From contig CM034403.1 in the NCBI GenBank assembly GCA_019925095.2, forward strand, positions 1,664,690 through 1,728,689: a DNA stretch of 64,000 nucleotides, written 5' to 3'. How positions within the stretch are numbered: the first letter of the stretch is position 1; the number at the start of each line of letters is the position of its first letter. The translations under genes were made by a program, and so were the position numbers. This stretch comes from Dendrolimus kikuchii. Lineage: Eukaryota > Arthropoda > Insecta > Lepidoptera > Lasiocampidae. The notes below the pieces were generated by a model that searched no databases, was not told the DNA's origin, and saw nothing but the letters and a program-made list of their open reading frames with translations. This document shows positions 10,740 to 21,561 of the stretch, piece after piece.

Positions 10740-10980
10740 TGGACTTCATACAACTTCATTCCCCATAGCTTTTTTTAAGGGGAAATCCTTTTGGGGACAC
10801 CCTGCACGGAGACTACGGCGGGGCAGAGCGGGACTCGCCGGTCAGATCGGCTGCCGGAATACCCACTAAAACCCCTTGGTGTCCTTCTGTCACCATATAT
10901 TAGGACCCCGGGACGTGCGCGAGCTTTTCGCCGCAACCCCAACTTCACTAGCAAGTAAAAAATGGAAAGCGCCATGCATT
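10740..10980 (-). other. GC-rich unassigned fragment
   Basis: A GC-rich island in AT-rich surroundings. The minus frame 10775-10975 reads ...YGDRRTPRGFSGYSGSRSD... with no stop for 66 codons. Probably a transposon coding remnant. I could not identify the family. Confidence 0.3.
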
Positions 10981-11023
10981 GATTGGGCTCTTACGCGATC
11001 TGTTCAAGTATATTATTACTAGT

Positions 11024-11372
11024 ACATACATACATAACTTCACGCCAGTTCCCTTGCGGGGTAGGCACGGACAACAGAGCGCCATTTCGGCTTATTATTA
11101 CACACCTCACTTGCTTCTTTGACATTTATAACTCTTGTCATGCACGTTCGTCTGTTCTTAAGGCTCCTGACATCACCTTCTGCATCACCTGACACGATCA
11201 ATTTGATCATGGAAGGTGTGTCGTGGCCTTCCACAACTTCTGCATCCATCCACTTTTGCATTGTATATCTGTTTAGTAATTCTTTCATCGTGCATTCTTT
11301 CCACATGCCCGAACCACCGGAGCATTCCTTTCCTTACCTTCACCCCGACACTCTCTTTTAGACCAACTCTCT
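11024..11372 (-). pseudogene. RTE-like LINE 3' end, 11-bp TSD
   Basis: Same LINE tail as 8007-8362, in the same orientation, with point changes (MDAEVVEGHDTP frame disruption). Flanked by an exact TTATTACTAGT duplication (11013-11023 and 11373-11383). Confidence 0.85.
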
Positions 11373-11567
11373 TTATTACTAGTGTCTCTATAAATTCACT
11401 AGCTACCAAAATATCGAAAGCGCCTTGAATTTATTGGAATTTACGTTTTTTATTCGTGTATATATTATGACTGTATTACTCAATCAATCAATTCAATGGA
11501 AAAGCCTTGAAATGACTCGCAAGTTTAAGCTGCACGTCACTCATGTGAGTTAAATTAAAGTATACAT

Positions 11568-12164
11568 TCTGATACAAAGTTAAGATACATCACTCATATC
11601 ACCGAATTAAGCCGGCGGCTTTATGTCTCATCCAAATCCCTTAAAAGGTTGAGGAATTTCTTACCCACTTCCACCAAAATTAAGCTAGCAGAATCCTTAT
11701 TACTTCCTCTCTTTGATTATGCTGACGCCAGCTATCTAAATTTAACCCAAGAACAACTTAATAAACTTGAGCGCCTCCAAAATTTTTGTATAAGGTTCAT
11801 ATTTGGACTACGCAAATATGACCATGTCTCTGAATTCCGAAAAAAACTCGAGTGGTTGCCAATTCGATTTCGCCGGCATACTCACATCCTTGCTTTACTC
11901 TATAGTATTTTATTTGTCCCTAATACTCCTGATTACCTTAAACAAAATTTTGAATTTCTTTCGTGCTCTCATAATTTACGCCCTTCTACTAAACTTAAAT
12001 TGAACACTCCTGCGCATAACTCAACTTTTTATAACAATTCTTTTACTGTTAAGGCTATACAGCTCTGGAACGCGCCTCCTGTTACAATCAGACAAGCAAA
12101 ATCGCTAGCGATATTTAAAAGTATCATCAAAAAATACTACCTGTCGTTGGAATATAATATTTAA
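11568..12164 (+). pseudogene. LINE (CR1/jockey group) ORF2 C-terminus
   Basis: One open frame encodes the end of a LINE reverse transcriptase: ISR-like ELSRRLYVSS, then LRNFLPTSTKIKLAESLLL, DYADASYL, LEWLPIRFRRHTHILALLY, and near the end IQLWNAPPVTIRQAKSL. It ends at a stop at 12162-12164. An in-frame stop lies just upstream near 11553, and THVS-like LINE residues precede it out of frame, so the element is broken. A related copy is at 49170-49785 (minus). Confidence 0.8.
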
Positions 12165-12237
12165 ATTCACTTATAAACATTTATATATTTTGTAGATATG
12201 TATATTAAGTATATATCTATGTAATATATAATATTTC

Positions 12238-12289
<52 letters not shown>

Positions 12290-12497
12290 GTATGTATTTA
12301 TTATTAAAATGTAAGTATTTTGTACTATATGTTACGTATACCACCATCGCCATTATCATCTCAATTCATTTCTGGGGTTGTCTGGAAGAGATCGCTTTTT
12401 AGCGTTAAGACCGCCCTTTGTACATAACTAGATATAATTTTAGTCTTTAAGTTCATACTTGTATTGGTGTACAATAAAGAGTTATCTATCTATCTAT
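12165..12497 (+). repeat. 3' UTR of the LINE, with (AT)n microsatellite
   Basis: 12241-12287 is an uninterrupted AT dinucleotide array. The distal UTR (GTCTGGAAGAGATCGCTTTTT...GTGTACAATAAAGAGTTA) ends in a TCTATCTATCTA tail. Related UTR ends occur at 45185-45262 and 48440-48600. Confidence 0.65.
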
Positions 12498-13084
12498 ACA
12501 ATACAATACCATCATCTCGCCTAATCGGAGATATAGTCAAAGATGGAGCACGCTTACCTAGAAACAAATAGTTTGTATTGGATTCTAATATGTCTTCGGG
12601 GCAGAAGAACGCGCAAACAACAAAAATGCACTCTGTACAATGTCAAAACTACGTCACGATGTGAGAGCACTGTATATTGGTCATAAAATCTACTTTACAC
12701 AACGTTAATTTCCTTTGACGTAAACCATCTTTCCAAATCTTTCGAATGCAACAAAGTACATAATTTATCTTTGTTAAACATCTTCGAGATAATAGCAAAG
12801 TCTATAAATCTATGAAACAATAAAATCCAAAGATATTGAAACATAACAACCGAGTGTATTTCCCCACCGAGTGCAATCAATTTTTCATTACAGCATTTGT
12901 TTGCACTGAAACAGTGAAGCCCGAGATTGAGGGTAATGATGTATTCTGAATCGATCTTAGAAAATTTGTGTGTTTGTAAACACTTCGCGAAGTGATTCTC
13001 TTATAAAGAGATATTTTTGTCTTATAGTTTTTAGTTTGAAGCCTTGACCTTCCATGCGGTTTCTCTTACTATGAGTTTCTTATT
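12498..13084. other. No gene seen
   Basis: AT-rich. A 61-codon minus frame at 12695-12880 lacks splice or domain support. Confidence 0.4.
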
Positions 13085-13460
13085 CCACCTAACCTGACGG
13101 CCACCAGCCGCGCAATTCGCCAGGTCGGGGTGGCACTAGCACGTCTAGGCAGAACTAGAGATGCACGGAGAAAGATTACAATTTCCTGCGTTGGGGCGGC
13201 CTGTCGTAAGAGGCGACTTAACAACCCACAGCAAGGTGGTAGGGCATTTGCCCGACTGGATGGCTACCACCCCTGGTCTAGAGTATGTCGCCATAACAAC
13301 CTTGAGTTGTGTTCCGGCATTAGTGACCAGGTTCCAGTTTCCCTTTAGAGAGCAGCAGCGCATTTATAGCACCTTTGGTGTTGCAAATGTCCATAGGCGA
13401 TGGTAACCGCTTTCCATCAAGTGGGCCGTCTGCCTGTCTGCTGAACTCAAGCAATAAAAA
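13085..13460 (+). mobile_element. Family A retroelement, 5'-extended copy
   Basis: Full family A body with tail CAATAAAAAAAA. The 70 bp upstream (CCGCGCAATTCGCCAGGTCG...) read continuously into the same frame as the body (...VGVALARLGRTRDARRK...), hinting that family A is the 3' portion of a longer LINE. Confidence 0.6.
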
Positions 13461-14160
13461 AAAAGATACGAGAAAGAAAGACGACTGGTAGACCAATATA
13501 TCTTTCACAACAGACTTATTGGGTGACAAATATTTCATACATATACCTTCTTTCAAATGAGGCGCTCATATAAAAGCATGAAAGCATATTTAGCAAGCAT
13601 GTACAGATTAGTAGCAGAATATTGATGGTTTATTTAATCGTGTCCCTTAACCATTTATTCTAATTGCTGTCGTGGAACTTATTTACAAAAGCCAAATAAA
13701 CAATAAATCATTCAAGAATTTTTTCGTTGCACGATACTTAATAAAAATCGCATCAGACCCGAATTTTCTTCTAAATTTTAATTGTTTATTAAGATTATTA
13801 ATTAAAAATAACCATAATTCCAACTAAGTCTGGTCTAAGGTAATAAAAAGTAGAGATTTCACGAATATTCGGCTTCTCTTTTTAATCGACCACTTTCTCA
13901 ACTGTTCAGTATTATACATACATATACTTAATACATGAATAAACCAAATACTCGTAAATAACCAATAGTAATACATACATGGAATGAAATAGGAATAAAA
14001 ATGTCTCCCTGTAATAAATAAAACTTGTCACATAAACTTCCTGAAATTCCCAATCACAACCAATCATAGCCAACTCCTACACTTAAAATCCCTTACCAAC
14101 TTAAACCTAATATCATTCCATTTCCAAACAAGTACCCAACTAGCATCTATCTTAATAATT
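13461..14160. other. No gene seen
   Basis: AT-rich unassigned DNA. No exon with splice sites was found on either strand. Confidence 0.4.
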
Positions 14161-14164
14161 AAGT

Positions 14165-14226
14165 AGTCATAATCGTTGTCAGCTATTCACAGTCCACTGC
14201 TGGACGTAGGCCTCCCCAAGACGGCG
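14165..14226 (-). repeat. LINE tail fragment
   Basis: The reverse complement reads GGGAGGCCTACGTCCAGCAG, then TGGACTGTGAATAGCTGA, a phrase common at the 3' end of lepidopteran RTE-type LINE coding regions (established knowledge, from memory). Confidence 0.45.
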
Positions 14227-14319
14227 CCACAGTAACAATAACTTAGGGCAAAACTGTAACTTTGGAAGTATAAAATAAATAAAGTAACTGACTCGAGCAA
14301 GCCCCTCGCCTGAGCCCAA

Positions 14320-14563
14320 GAGAATAATAATAATCGGCAGACAAACACACACATTGTATATCCCCAAATTAAGCAAGTTACGCTTGTGTTATGGGTAATA
14401 TACAACGGACTACTCTGGGGCCGATCCCAGACACCCAGACCATAGTAAATAACGGAGAAAATACGTTTCCGAAATTTACTATACCAGGAATCGAACCCGG
14501 AGCCTCTACGTTGCAGCGAGGTAGACCCGCACAGGCTTAGCCCGCTCAACCACAGAGGCCGTC
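14320..14563 (-). mobile_element. tRNA-derived SINE, family 2
   Basis: Reverse-oriented copy with the B box as GGAATCGAACCC on the plus strand (14488-14499) and the A box near 14545. The tail is the AATAATAATAATCGG stretch at the left. Confidence 0.8.
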
Positions 14564-14567
14564 ATAA

Positions 14568-14785
14568 TACATACATACATACATAACTTCACGCCAGTTC
14601 CCTTGCGGGGTAGGCACGAACAACAGAGCGCCATTTAGGCTTATTCTTACACACCTCACTTGCTTCTTTGACATTCATAGCTCTTGTCATGCACGCTCGT
14701 CTGTTCTTAAGGCTCCTGACATCACCTTCTGCTAGTACACGATCAATTTGATCATGGAAGGTGTGTCGTGGCCTTCCACGACTTC
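14568..14785 (-). pseudogene. RTE-like LINE 3' end, short
   Basis: Begins with the (CATA)n tail and ends at CCACGACTTCAG, so only about the last 60 codons of the ORF plus UTR remain. No clear long target duplication. Confidence 0.75.
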
Positions 14786-15850
14786 AGAATAATAATAAAT
14801 ATATACTATACATATACTTTACAGTATTCTACCGAGTCGAGTATTCATGGCATCACTAGTTGAAACGTAATTCGACTATCAATAGTTTATGATTGAAAAA
14901 TATACATTTTTGAGTAATACGTGCGATTCTTTTCTCACGATTTTGGTATTCGATATTCAGTCGAATATCGAATTGTTATAAATAGAAGCCAAATATTCGT
15001 CATCTCTAATAAATACTACACACGACATAATTTGTAATCTAACTAACTGATATCCATTCGCACGAGTCATAGACAAAATCACATCAGTTAGAAGCCTGAC
15101 CTATATACAGAATAATTTAGATGTCAAACTTATACTCGTATATGAAATCCATACTCCATTTTAAAAAATAAAAATAATTGGTTTCCATAAGAGCCGAATT
15201 TCGTGAAATCAAATGACTAACGGAATACAGATAAACACTTGGATTGTTTTAGCGCGAAAAATACAGATTTCCGTTATATACCGAACTAAAAAAAAAAAAA
15301 TAGTTAAGACACCTTTTTCATCTTACACGACTTCAAAAAGTCACAATTTTCAACTCGAAGCAGAGTATAGTCATAATTTTATACAAAAGGATTCAATGTT
15401 TAAAAATAAAAAAGAAATTATGTACTTTTTATACGTAAATAATGTTAGTAAATTTATAGTAGCATTGTAACAACTCCACTAGTAAGACTCAGGATATTTA
15501 ATTAATTGACCAAATCACTCTTGAAATCATGTCGTGTTTAGGTATAGTACGAGCAAAACGTAAATGCGTCCTTGAAGTTCGTACATGTCACTGCTCAGAA
15601 CACAGTTATAAGGATTCACGTTGCGATAAGAACTGAGGAGACTTGCATTCTCGCTCGGACGCATTACAGATTCGCATACCATCTCTTTCGCACTACACAT
15701 TGTCAGGTGCAATAAACATTCGACTGGACCTGCAGAATCTCACTCAGCTAACTTCATTAGAAACGCATATAAGTTTTGAACGTACTTTACTATATTATTA
15801 TATATTTATGTTCATACAGTTATTTTAGAAATTTATTATATTAGAAATAC
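14786..15850. other. No supported gene; downstream intron of the plp-like gene
   Basis: AT-rich sequence that would be intronic if the plp-like transcript continues leftward, as the donor at 15850 implies. A frame at 15527-15712 (minus) has higher GC and was considered as an exon but lacks convincing splice sites. Confidence 0.4.
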
Positions 15851-15940
15851 CTGCAACTGCTCTTGTAGATGATTAACAACTTCTTCTCGAACCTGCTCCT
15901 TCACTTCTTCGAGTCGTTGTGTGAATTGTTCTTCCATCTT
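15851..15940 (-). CDS. plp-like exon 7 (coiled coil)
   Basis: Encodes 30 residues, KMEEQFTQRLEEVKEQVREE and then VVNHLQEQLQ, a charged heptad-like coiled coil. The donor is CAG/GTATTTC; the acceptor would be GAGAGCAG/AAG, with a branch-point-like TGACTAAAC but a weak pyrimidine tract. Phase 0 in and out, compatible with exon 6. An in-frame stop lies 24 bases upstream of its ATG at 15935-15937, so it could alternatively be the first coding exon of a shorter transcript. A divergent ORF starts 222 bp away at 16162. Confidence 0.6.
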
Positions 15941-16161
15941 CTGCTCTCCGTTTAGTCACACAGGGTTAGTCGCATTCACGCATGCACCACAGAGAATGGA
16001 TTTATTAGTTCACAGGCGATAATAGACTTTTTGTGCTTGGGATATAGTTGCTTTTGTATTTACAATTTGCAAGTTTATTTGTGCTGGACTGAGGATTCTT
16101 GTGACATAAGACTGTATTAAGATGAGCTTACACGACCAACATAAATTAGTAAACATCAACA

Positions 16162-16449
16162 ATGACTTATATTCCTTTAGAAGTATACGTCCGAAATTAC
16201 GAAAAGAAAACCTCCCTAAACCGTTCTATCCTTACAATTAATTTTCTTCTGGTTGTATCAGTCTTATATTTCTCACTGCTATGGAATCTATTTCAAACCA
16301 CACCTGTACAAGGCAGATTGCAAGTACCACCTGTTTGGGATCCTATCATCAAAACTATTAAGACCCAAACCCAGCAAAAACCAGCTGCCAGACCTCAAGA
16401 CACTGTGAGCTCTTTCTGCGTACAACGGAACACAAACCAACTTGACTGA
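16162..16449 (+). CDS. Hypothetical single-pass membrane protein (95 aa)
   Basis: I do not recognise this protein. The start has a reasonable insect context (CAACAATGACT). Residues about 1-20 are basic (RNYEKKTSLNR), residues about 22-45 form a hydrophobic segment (SILTINFLLVVSVLYFSLLW), and the rest is a Pro/Gln/Lys-rich polar tail with TQTQQKPAARPQ. It lies opposite to the plp-like gene inside its intron and just upstream of exon 7, with a foldback element 58 bp after its stop. Its base composition is less AT-rich than its flanks. It could be a small intronless gene, a retrocopy, or a chance frame. No splice sites or polyadenylation signal were confirmed. Confidence 0.3.
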   Translation: MTYIPLEVYVRNYEKKTSLNRSILTINFLLVVSVLYFSLLWNLFQTTPVQGRLQVPPVWDPIIKTIKTQTQQKPAARPQDTVSSFCVQRNTNQLD

Positions 16450-16506
16450 TAATTACTTTTATTTTTCCTTCCACCCATTTTAATATTATATAAAATTATT
16501 AGAGCT

Positions 16507-16796
16507 AGGCATGTTTGCTGAAGAGTTTCTTGCGCCGCTTCTTCTCTTCAAGCCATAACATATTGCGAAGCGGTAGTAAATTAGATTAGGCTCCCATAGA
16601 CTAAATAATAACCAAAAACAAAATCAAAATTAACAAGTTGGCGGTAGGCTAAATAAAACTTTAACAATACTCGTTGACACTTGACATCTTTGTCTTCCGT
16701 GATCACGGCCACTGAAAAGTGGCCGAAACGTCGGAAAAACCAAAATCAAATAAAATTACCGCGCTTAAAACCGTTAAAACGTAGTTTTATTATTCA
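16507..16796. mobile_element. Foldback family C element, right part
   Basis: Contains the shared segments TTTCTTGCGCCGCTTCTTCT, CCGTGATCACGGCCAC, GTGGCCGAAACGTCGG and CGCTTAAAACCGTTAAAACG in the order seen at 40195-40470. Confidence 0.65.
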
Positions 16797-17110
16797 CACA
16801 TCAATGTTCTAATTTCACCAATATGCTTTCCTTCGCCGGCGGTGGATGGTAATTGTAAGAATGTACATACACAAATTATCACACCTGTGTCCCATAGGGG
16901 TAAGCAGACACCATGGATCTCCATTTCGTTTACTTTCATTCATCTCATACATTTTCATTCAGACATGCACATTTATTTGGTTAAAGATTCCGCAATATTC
17001 TCTGCCAATATTTCAACCCATATCCTCCAAATTAGACACGAATGTCTTACTGATCGAACTCATGGCAACATTTGCTAAATTCTATGAAGGTTTGTATGAT
17101 TTAAATTATA

Positions 17111-17318
17111 CTAGCTGCGCCCGCGGTTTCACCCGCGTGGTGATGGAAAATCGTTATATTTTAGATAATTCACACTATACCTTTATAAATTATAGCCTAT
17201 GTGTTATTTGGAGGCTATATTATTGTAAAGTTTCATCAAAATCCATTCAGTAGTTTTTGCGTGAAAGAGTAACAAACATACATACATTCTTACAAACTTT
17301 CGCGTTTATAATATTCAT
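17111..17318 (-). mobile_element. Helitron-like element, family G copy 1
   Basis: On the minus strand it ends with a CGCGGG...CCGCGGGCGCAG hairpin and CTAG/T (17111-17114). A near-identical element follows at 17332-17550. Confidence 0.55.
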
Positions 17319-17331
17319 AGAGATATAGAGA

Positions 17332-17550
17332 CTGGCTGCGCCCCGCGGTTTCATCTGCGTGCTGGTGGAAGATCATTATATTTTGGATAATTCACACTAT
17401 ATATTTATAAATTATAGCCTATGTCCTATTCTGTTGTGTAAGCTATATTATTGTTAAGTTTCATCAAAATCCATTCAGTACTTTTTGCGTGAAAGAGTAA
17501 CAAACATACATCCATAGGTTCTTACAAACTTTCGCTTTTATAATACTAGT
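17332..17550 (-). mobile_element. Helitron-like element, family G copy 2
   Basis: Same body as the previous element, including CATCAAAATCCATTCAGTA, with the terminal CTAG changed to CCAG on the minus strand (CTGG on the plus strand). Tandem arrangement in the same orientation. Confidence 0.5.
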
Positions 17551-17587
17551 AGGATTCAATAAAGAATATTCATTCATTTATTCAAGA

Positions 17588-17822
17588 CTAGCTGTGCCCG
17601 CGACGTCGTCCGCGTGGAATTTGTTTTCGAAACCCCCCGATTTTGCAACATTCTTCATTGGTGCTCCGCTCCCATTGGTCTTAGCGTGATGATATATAGC
17701 CTATAGCTTTCCTCGATTAATGGGCTATCTAACACTGAAAGAAATTTTCAAATCAGACCTTTAGTTCCTGACATTAGCGCGTTCAAACAAACAAACCCTT
17801 CAGCTTTATATATTAGTATAGA
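17588..17822 (-). mobile_element. Helitron-like element, family H
   Basis: Minus-strand end GCGGACGACGTCGCGGGCAC, then AGCTAG/T, a hairpin-CTAG terminus. Other copies of the family end at 21888 and 28549. The left side on that strand is TATACTAATATATAAAGC. Confidence 0.6.
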
Positions 17823-18191
17823 TAAACTTGATCGTGTAAGTACATCTATACAGGTATAATCATACACAAGAATGATGAAAGTGTATAAGCGAGACAGATA
17901 ATAGTGTATATATACAGTGTGTGTGTGAACTTATATCTCTATGAGTGGAATCGAGATTACAGAAAGGCTCTTAAAAATGTTAGTTACACACGGATCTTAA
18001 TGGACACATCGCATGTAAGCAATTCTTGTAATCTGAAGATACTTGCCTGAGTTGTCTCCTATCTGCAGGTTTTATATGAATGTTAAATAGTCGTCTAATT
18101 AAATAACTCCATAGCATAGACAAAAGAATATTATCATTGACGATTGATTAGAAAAAAAAAAGCATTTCTAAAAAGTCCGGTTTTTATCCGT

Positions 18192-18515
18192 GCAGGAACG
18201 GAGAAAGAATACAATTTCCTGCGGCCGGGCGGCCTGTCGTAAGAGGCGACTAAACAACCCACAGCCAGGTGGTAGGGCATTTGCCCGACTGGATGGCTAC
18301 CAGCCCTGGTCTAAAGCATGTCGCCATAACAACCTTGAGTTGTGTTCCGGCATTAGTGACCAGGTTCCAGTGACCCTTAAGAGAGCAGCAGCGCATTTGT
18401 AGCACCTATGGTGTTGCAAATGTCCATAGGCGATGGTAACCGCTTTCCATTAAGTGGGCCGTCTGCCTGTCTGTTGAACTCCTGCAATAAAAAAAAAATA
18501 AAAAAAAAAGTTCTC
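18192..18515 (+). mobile_element. Family A retroelement, near full length
   Basis: Begins GTGCAGGAACGGAGAAAG and ends CCTGCAATAAAAAAAA with further A-rich tail. The 70-codon frame (CRKRRLNNPQPGGRAFARLD) recurs in every copy because the DNA is conserved. Confidence 0.75.
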
Positions 18516-18872
18516 AAATCTTAAAACACTAGGTGACGCTACTGGTTATTTATTCTTTTTTAGCTTTTTAATTTTTAATTATTTAAATAGCATTTTGGTA
18601 CTCGGGGTCGATCTAGAATAATGTTATAGTTATAGTGACCAAATGCGTCTTATTCATGGCGTTAAAATAACGCCGTTAAGGATTAACTATATACACTACC
18701 AATATTGACAGATCACTTATGTATATCTATAATATTATAAAATTCTAAAGATGCCGTGTCTGTCTGTACATTGAAGCTATACTTCAAATAAAGTTTTTCT
18801 TTCTTTCTTTCTTTCTTATTACGTGGATTTCAATTAAATATACATCGATTATGATGAAAACAAATCTTTTTT
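18516..18872. other. No gene; TTTC microsatellite
   Basis: Unassigned AT-rich DNA with a short (TTTC)n array at about 18796-18818 following AATAAAGTTT, probably the tail of a degenerate retroelement. Confidence 0.4.
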
Positions 18873-19020
18873 AGTCGGACGTGCTGCTGGGGAGTTTCTT
18901 GCCGCTTCTTCTCCTTTGAACAGCGATAACACATTGCGAAGCGTTGTACATAGAATAGGAAGTAGAATTAAATTTTAACTTACATGTATGACCTTCAAGA
19001 AGTGTTCTCCAATGGAACTT
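18873..19020 (+). repeat. Family F repeat (LINE/SINE 3' end)
   Basis: Shares GAGTTTCTTGCCGCTTCTTC, TTGCGAAGCG and AAGTGTTCTCCA with 24122-24300 and (reverse) 41690-41860. The copy at 24122 ends in TTTTGAATTTGAATAA, a retroelement-type tail. Confidence 0.55.
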
Positions 19021-19021
19021 A

Positions 19022-19692
19022 TCTATACATATGATAAAAATGTAGAGGTCGAATTTCGGTACAATGAAAAAAATGCCAAAAGCCGAGTCAGGGGGATGTA
19101 AGAAGTTTGAGAAGTGAAATAGATCTAATTTAGATTTTTACCAATTTTTTTTGTTTCTCCGTTTGTACGGGCTAAACTCCGAAACGACTGGACCGTATTA
19201 AATGAAATTTTGTATGGTGGTAGCTTAAATTCCTGGTCAACATATAGCATACTTTTGATCCCGAAAAATTAAAGAGTTCCCGTGGGATAGTTAAAAAAAC
19301 TTTAATTACTTTTTTTTTATTTTTTTTATTGCAGGAGTTCAGCAGACAGGCAGACGGCCCACTTAGTGGAAAGCGGTTACCATCGCCTATGGACATTTGC
19401 AACACCAAAGGTGCTACAAATGCGCTGCTGCTCTCTTAAAGGAGACTGGAACCTGGTCACTAATGCCGGAACACAATACAAGATTGTTATGGCGGCATAC
19501 TCTAGACCAGGGGTGGTCGCCATCCAGTCGAGCAAATACTCTACCACCTGGTTGTGGGTTGTTTAGTCGCCTCTTACGACAGGCCGCCGGGCCGCAGGAA
19601 ATTGTATTCTTTCTCCGTTCCTGCACGGATAAGACGGATACTTAACAAGGAATAATAAATACCACGTTGACGAAGTCGCGGGCATCAGCTAG
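19022..19692 (+). mobile_element. Helitron-like element split by family A
   Basis: Starts A/TCTATACATATGATAA and ends GACGAAGTCGCGGGCATCAG, then CTAG/T. Its middle is interrupted by a reverse family A copy at 19310-19632. Confidence 0.6.
19310..19632 (-). mobile_element. Family A retroelement nested in a Helitron-like element
   Basis: Poly(T) tract at the left and CTTTCTCCGTTCCTGCACGG at the right mark both ends of a near full-length copy in reverse orientation. Confidence 0.75.
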
Positions 19693-20638
19693 TTTTGAGT
19701 AAAAAAAAATTGAATTTGGATTTCACCATCGCTACCTACATCCGTGTGAAACTATTGACTGTACCATTATCCCACATAGAGTGTTGACTTGGAATGGTGT
19801 AAAAAATTACATAGGTTCGCAGTTCTGCGACATCCCGGTGTACTATATGAATGTATGGAGCCAATTGAATTACAATCCATTAAATAAACTAAAACATTTT
19901 TGAATTATTTAATTAAAAAATTTAATATGATATTTATTTTATGAAGAACTATGAACTGTGGTAGAAAGGCACCGCGAAGCCCCAAATGCCTGCGTTTAAT
20001 GGCCAAAACCGTGTTCTTGTATTCAGTGGTAGATTTTTAATATATACATGCAAAATCTATATATAATTGTGCATAATAAACTGTATACAAAATATTACAG
20101 TATGTACATTGTATGTAAGATGTTTCCTGTATGACATAAACTGGCAAACTTGACAAAAAAAAAAAATTATAGTTCCGTGTCAAATAATAGCTACTATTAA
20201 TGCAGAACAATTGAAAAGAAACAAAACAACATGTATCTAGTAGAATTATTTTAAAAAACTTCAGAAATAAAACAACACAAGTCACTTGTCTTCAATACAA
20301 AATCAGAAATCCGTTAAAAAGTAGATCTAATTTACTCATTAATCTCTCTAATGCATGTTAATGACAGGACATCGAAACCAAAAAAAAATCTATGCAATAC
20401 TTTCTACCATTTACAGCCGGTTTCTAATCTTAGCATACATTCCTTTTCTACTACCGGTAGAAATTTCTACCCGAAGTGGTAGATATTTCTACCAATAGTG
20501 GTAGAAGTAAACACAACAATTTACTAGTTACTATAAAAAAAATCATAGATAATAAGACAGAAAACCGGATAAATAATACTTTGGTTACTGGCTCTAATCA
20601 CGATCAAAGGAAATATATGAAATTATTGTATTACATAC
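19693..20638. other. No additional gene; plp-like intron
   Basis: AT-rich intron sequence. A palindromic patch near 20449-20505 is built on GGTAGAAATTTCTACC-like repeats (ACCGGTAGAAATTTCTACC, then GTGGTAGATATTTCTACCA). No exon was identified. Confidence 0.4.
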
Positions 20639-20725
20639 CTTTTCTAACTCCAAGTCGATGTCTTGTTGGTATAATGACGCTTCGGTGTTCTCTGTTGTCT
20701 GTATATGTGCTTTTAATTGAGTGAT
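20639..20725 (-). CDS. plp-like exon 6 (coiled coil)
   Basis: Acceptor CCTTTTACTTCTAG/ATC and donor AAG/GTATGT are both strong. The 87 nt are phase 0 in and out and encode ITQLKAHIQTTENTEAS, then LYQQDIDLELEK, continuing the coiled coil of exon 5. Only 39 bp separate its acceptor from a family A insertion that begins at 20765. Confidence 0.78.
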
Positions 20726-20764
20726 CTAGAAGTAAAAGGTGCGTACTTAATATACTTGTAACAT

Positions 20765-21083
20765 CCGTGCAGGAACGGAGAAAGAATACAATTCCCTGCG
20801 GCCGGGCGGCCTGTCGTAAGAGGCGACTTAACAACCCACAGCCAGGTGGTAGGGCATTCGCCCGACTGGATGGCTGCCACCCCTGGTCTAAAGTATGTCG
20901 CCATAGCAACCTTGAGTTGTGTTCCGGCATTAGTAACCAGGTTCCAGTCTCCCTTAAGAGAGCAGCAGCGCATTTGTAGCAACTTTGGTGTGGCAAATGT
21001 CCATAGGCGATGGTAACCGCTTTCCATCAAGTGGGCCGTCTGCCTGTCTGCTGATCTACTGCAATAAAAAAATAAAAAAAAAA
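20765..21083 (+). mobile_element. Family A retroelement, near full length
   Basis: Complete body from CCGTGCAGGAACGG to CTGCAATAAAAAAATAAAAA. ACTTGTA occurs on both sides (about 20754 and 21084), a possible short target duplication. It sits just upstream of plp-like exon 6. Confidence 0.75.
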
Positions 21084-21152
21084 ACTTGTATTTCGTATAT
21101 TAATTTTTCAACCTAATGTAACAATATGCAATTGTTACAATTACTTTTTTTT

Positions 21153-21420
21153 TTTAAGGCGGGGGAAATGCTATTTACGCACAATACTGGGTCCTTTGCA
21201 AGGGATTAGACCATAGCTGATCATGAAGGCTTTCCCCTTTGACAAGGGGCAATCCGAACAGTAATCAAGCCAGCTTGTGTGGAGATTCAGAGAAGTTACA
21301 CGGGCAACAACCAATACCCACTAAAACCACCCTCCTCCCATGTGCCCCGCGCTTTTTATGTAGGAAAGGCTGAGACTTAGAACGTAGTTACGCCCAGTCC
21401 GATCCAGCGCAAAAGTGCCT
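21153..21420. repeat. Family E repeat
   Basis: Starts after a poly(T) run with AAGGCGGGGGAAATGCTATT, and contains GGACCC..TGCAAGG and CATGTGCCCCGCGC. The same sequence in reverse orientation is at 42440-43095, where a family A copy splits it. Confidence 0.6.
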
Positions 21421-21477
21421 GAATGTGCCCCGGGAATCAGAACACATCCACTTCGTCAGCGGGGGTGATGAATCCTT

Positions 21478-21540
21478 TGTGCTAACAACGGTGAAGGAAA
21501 ACATCGTAATGAAACCTGCACATCGAGATAACCGATGTAC
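21478..21540 (+). repeat. SINE family 1 fragment
   Basis: Matches only the distal part of the SINE at 4481-4752 (GTGCTAACAACGGTGAAGGA through GAGATAACCGATGT). Confidence 0.55.
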
Positions 21541-21561
21541 GATGTAAAGATGAAAACTATC

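Noticed and set aside
10775..10975. GC-rich 66-codon ORF considered as a gene
   Set aside because: No start context, splice sites or known domain. More likely a transposon coding scrap.
15527..15712. Minus-strand frame considered as a further plp-like exon (SLLSSYRNVNPYNC region)
   Set aside because: Composition is suggestive but no acceptor/donor pair keeps the required phase 0, and the sequence is not coiled coil.
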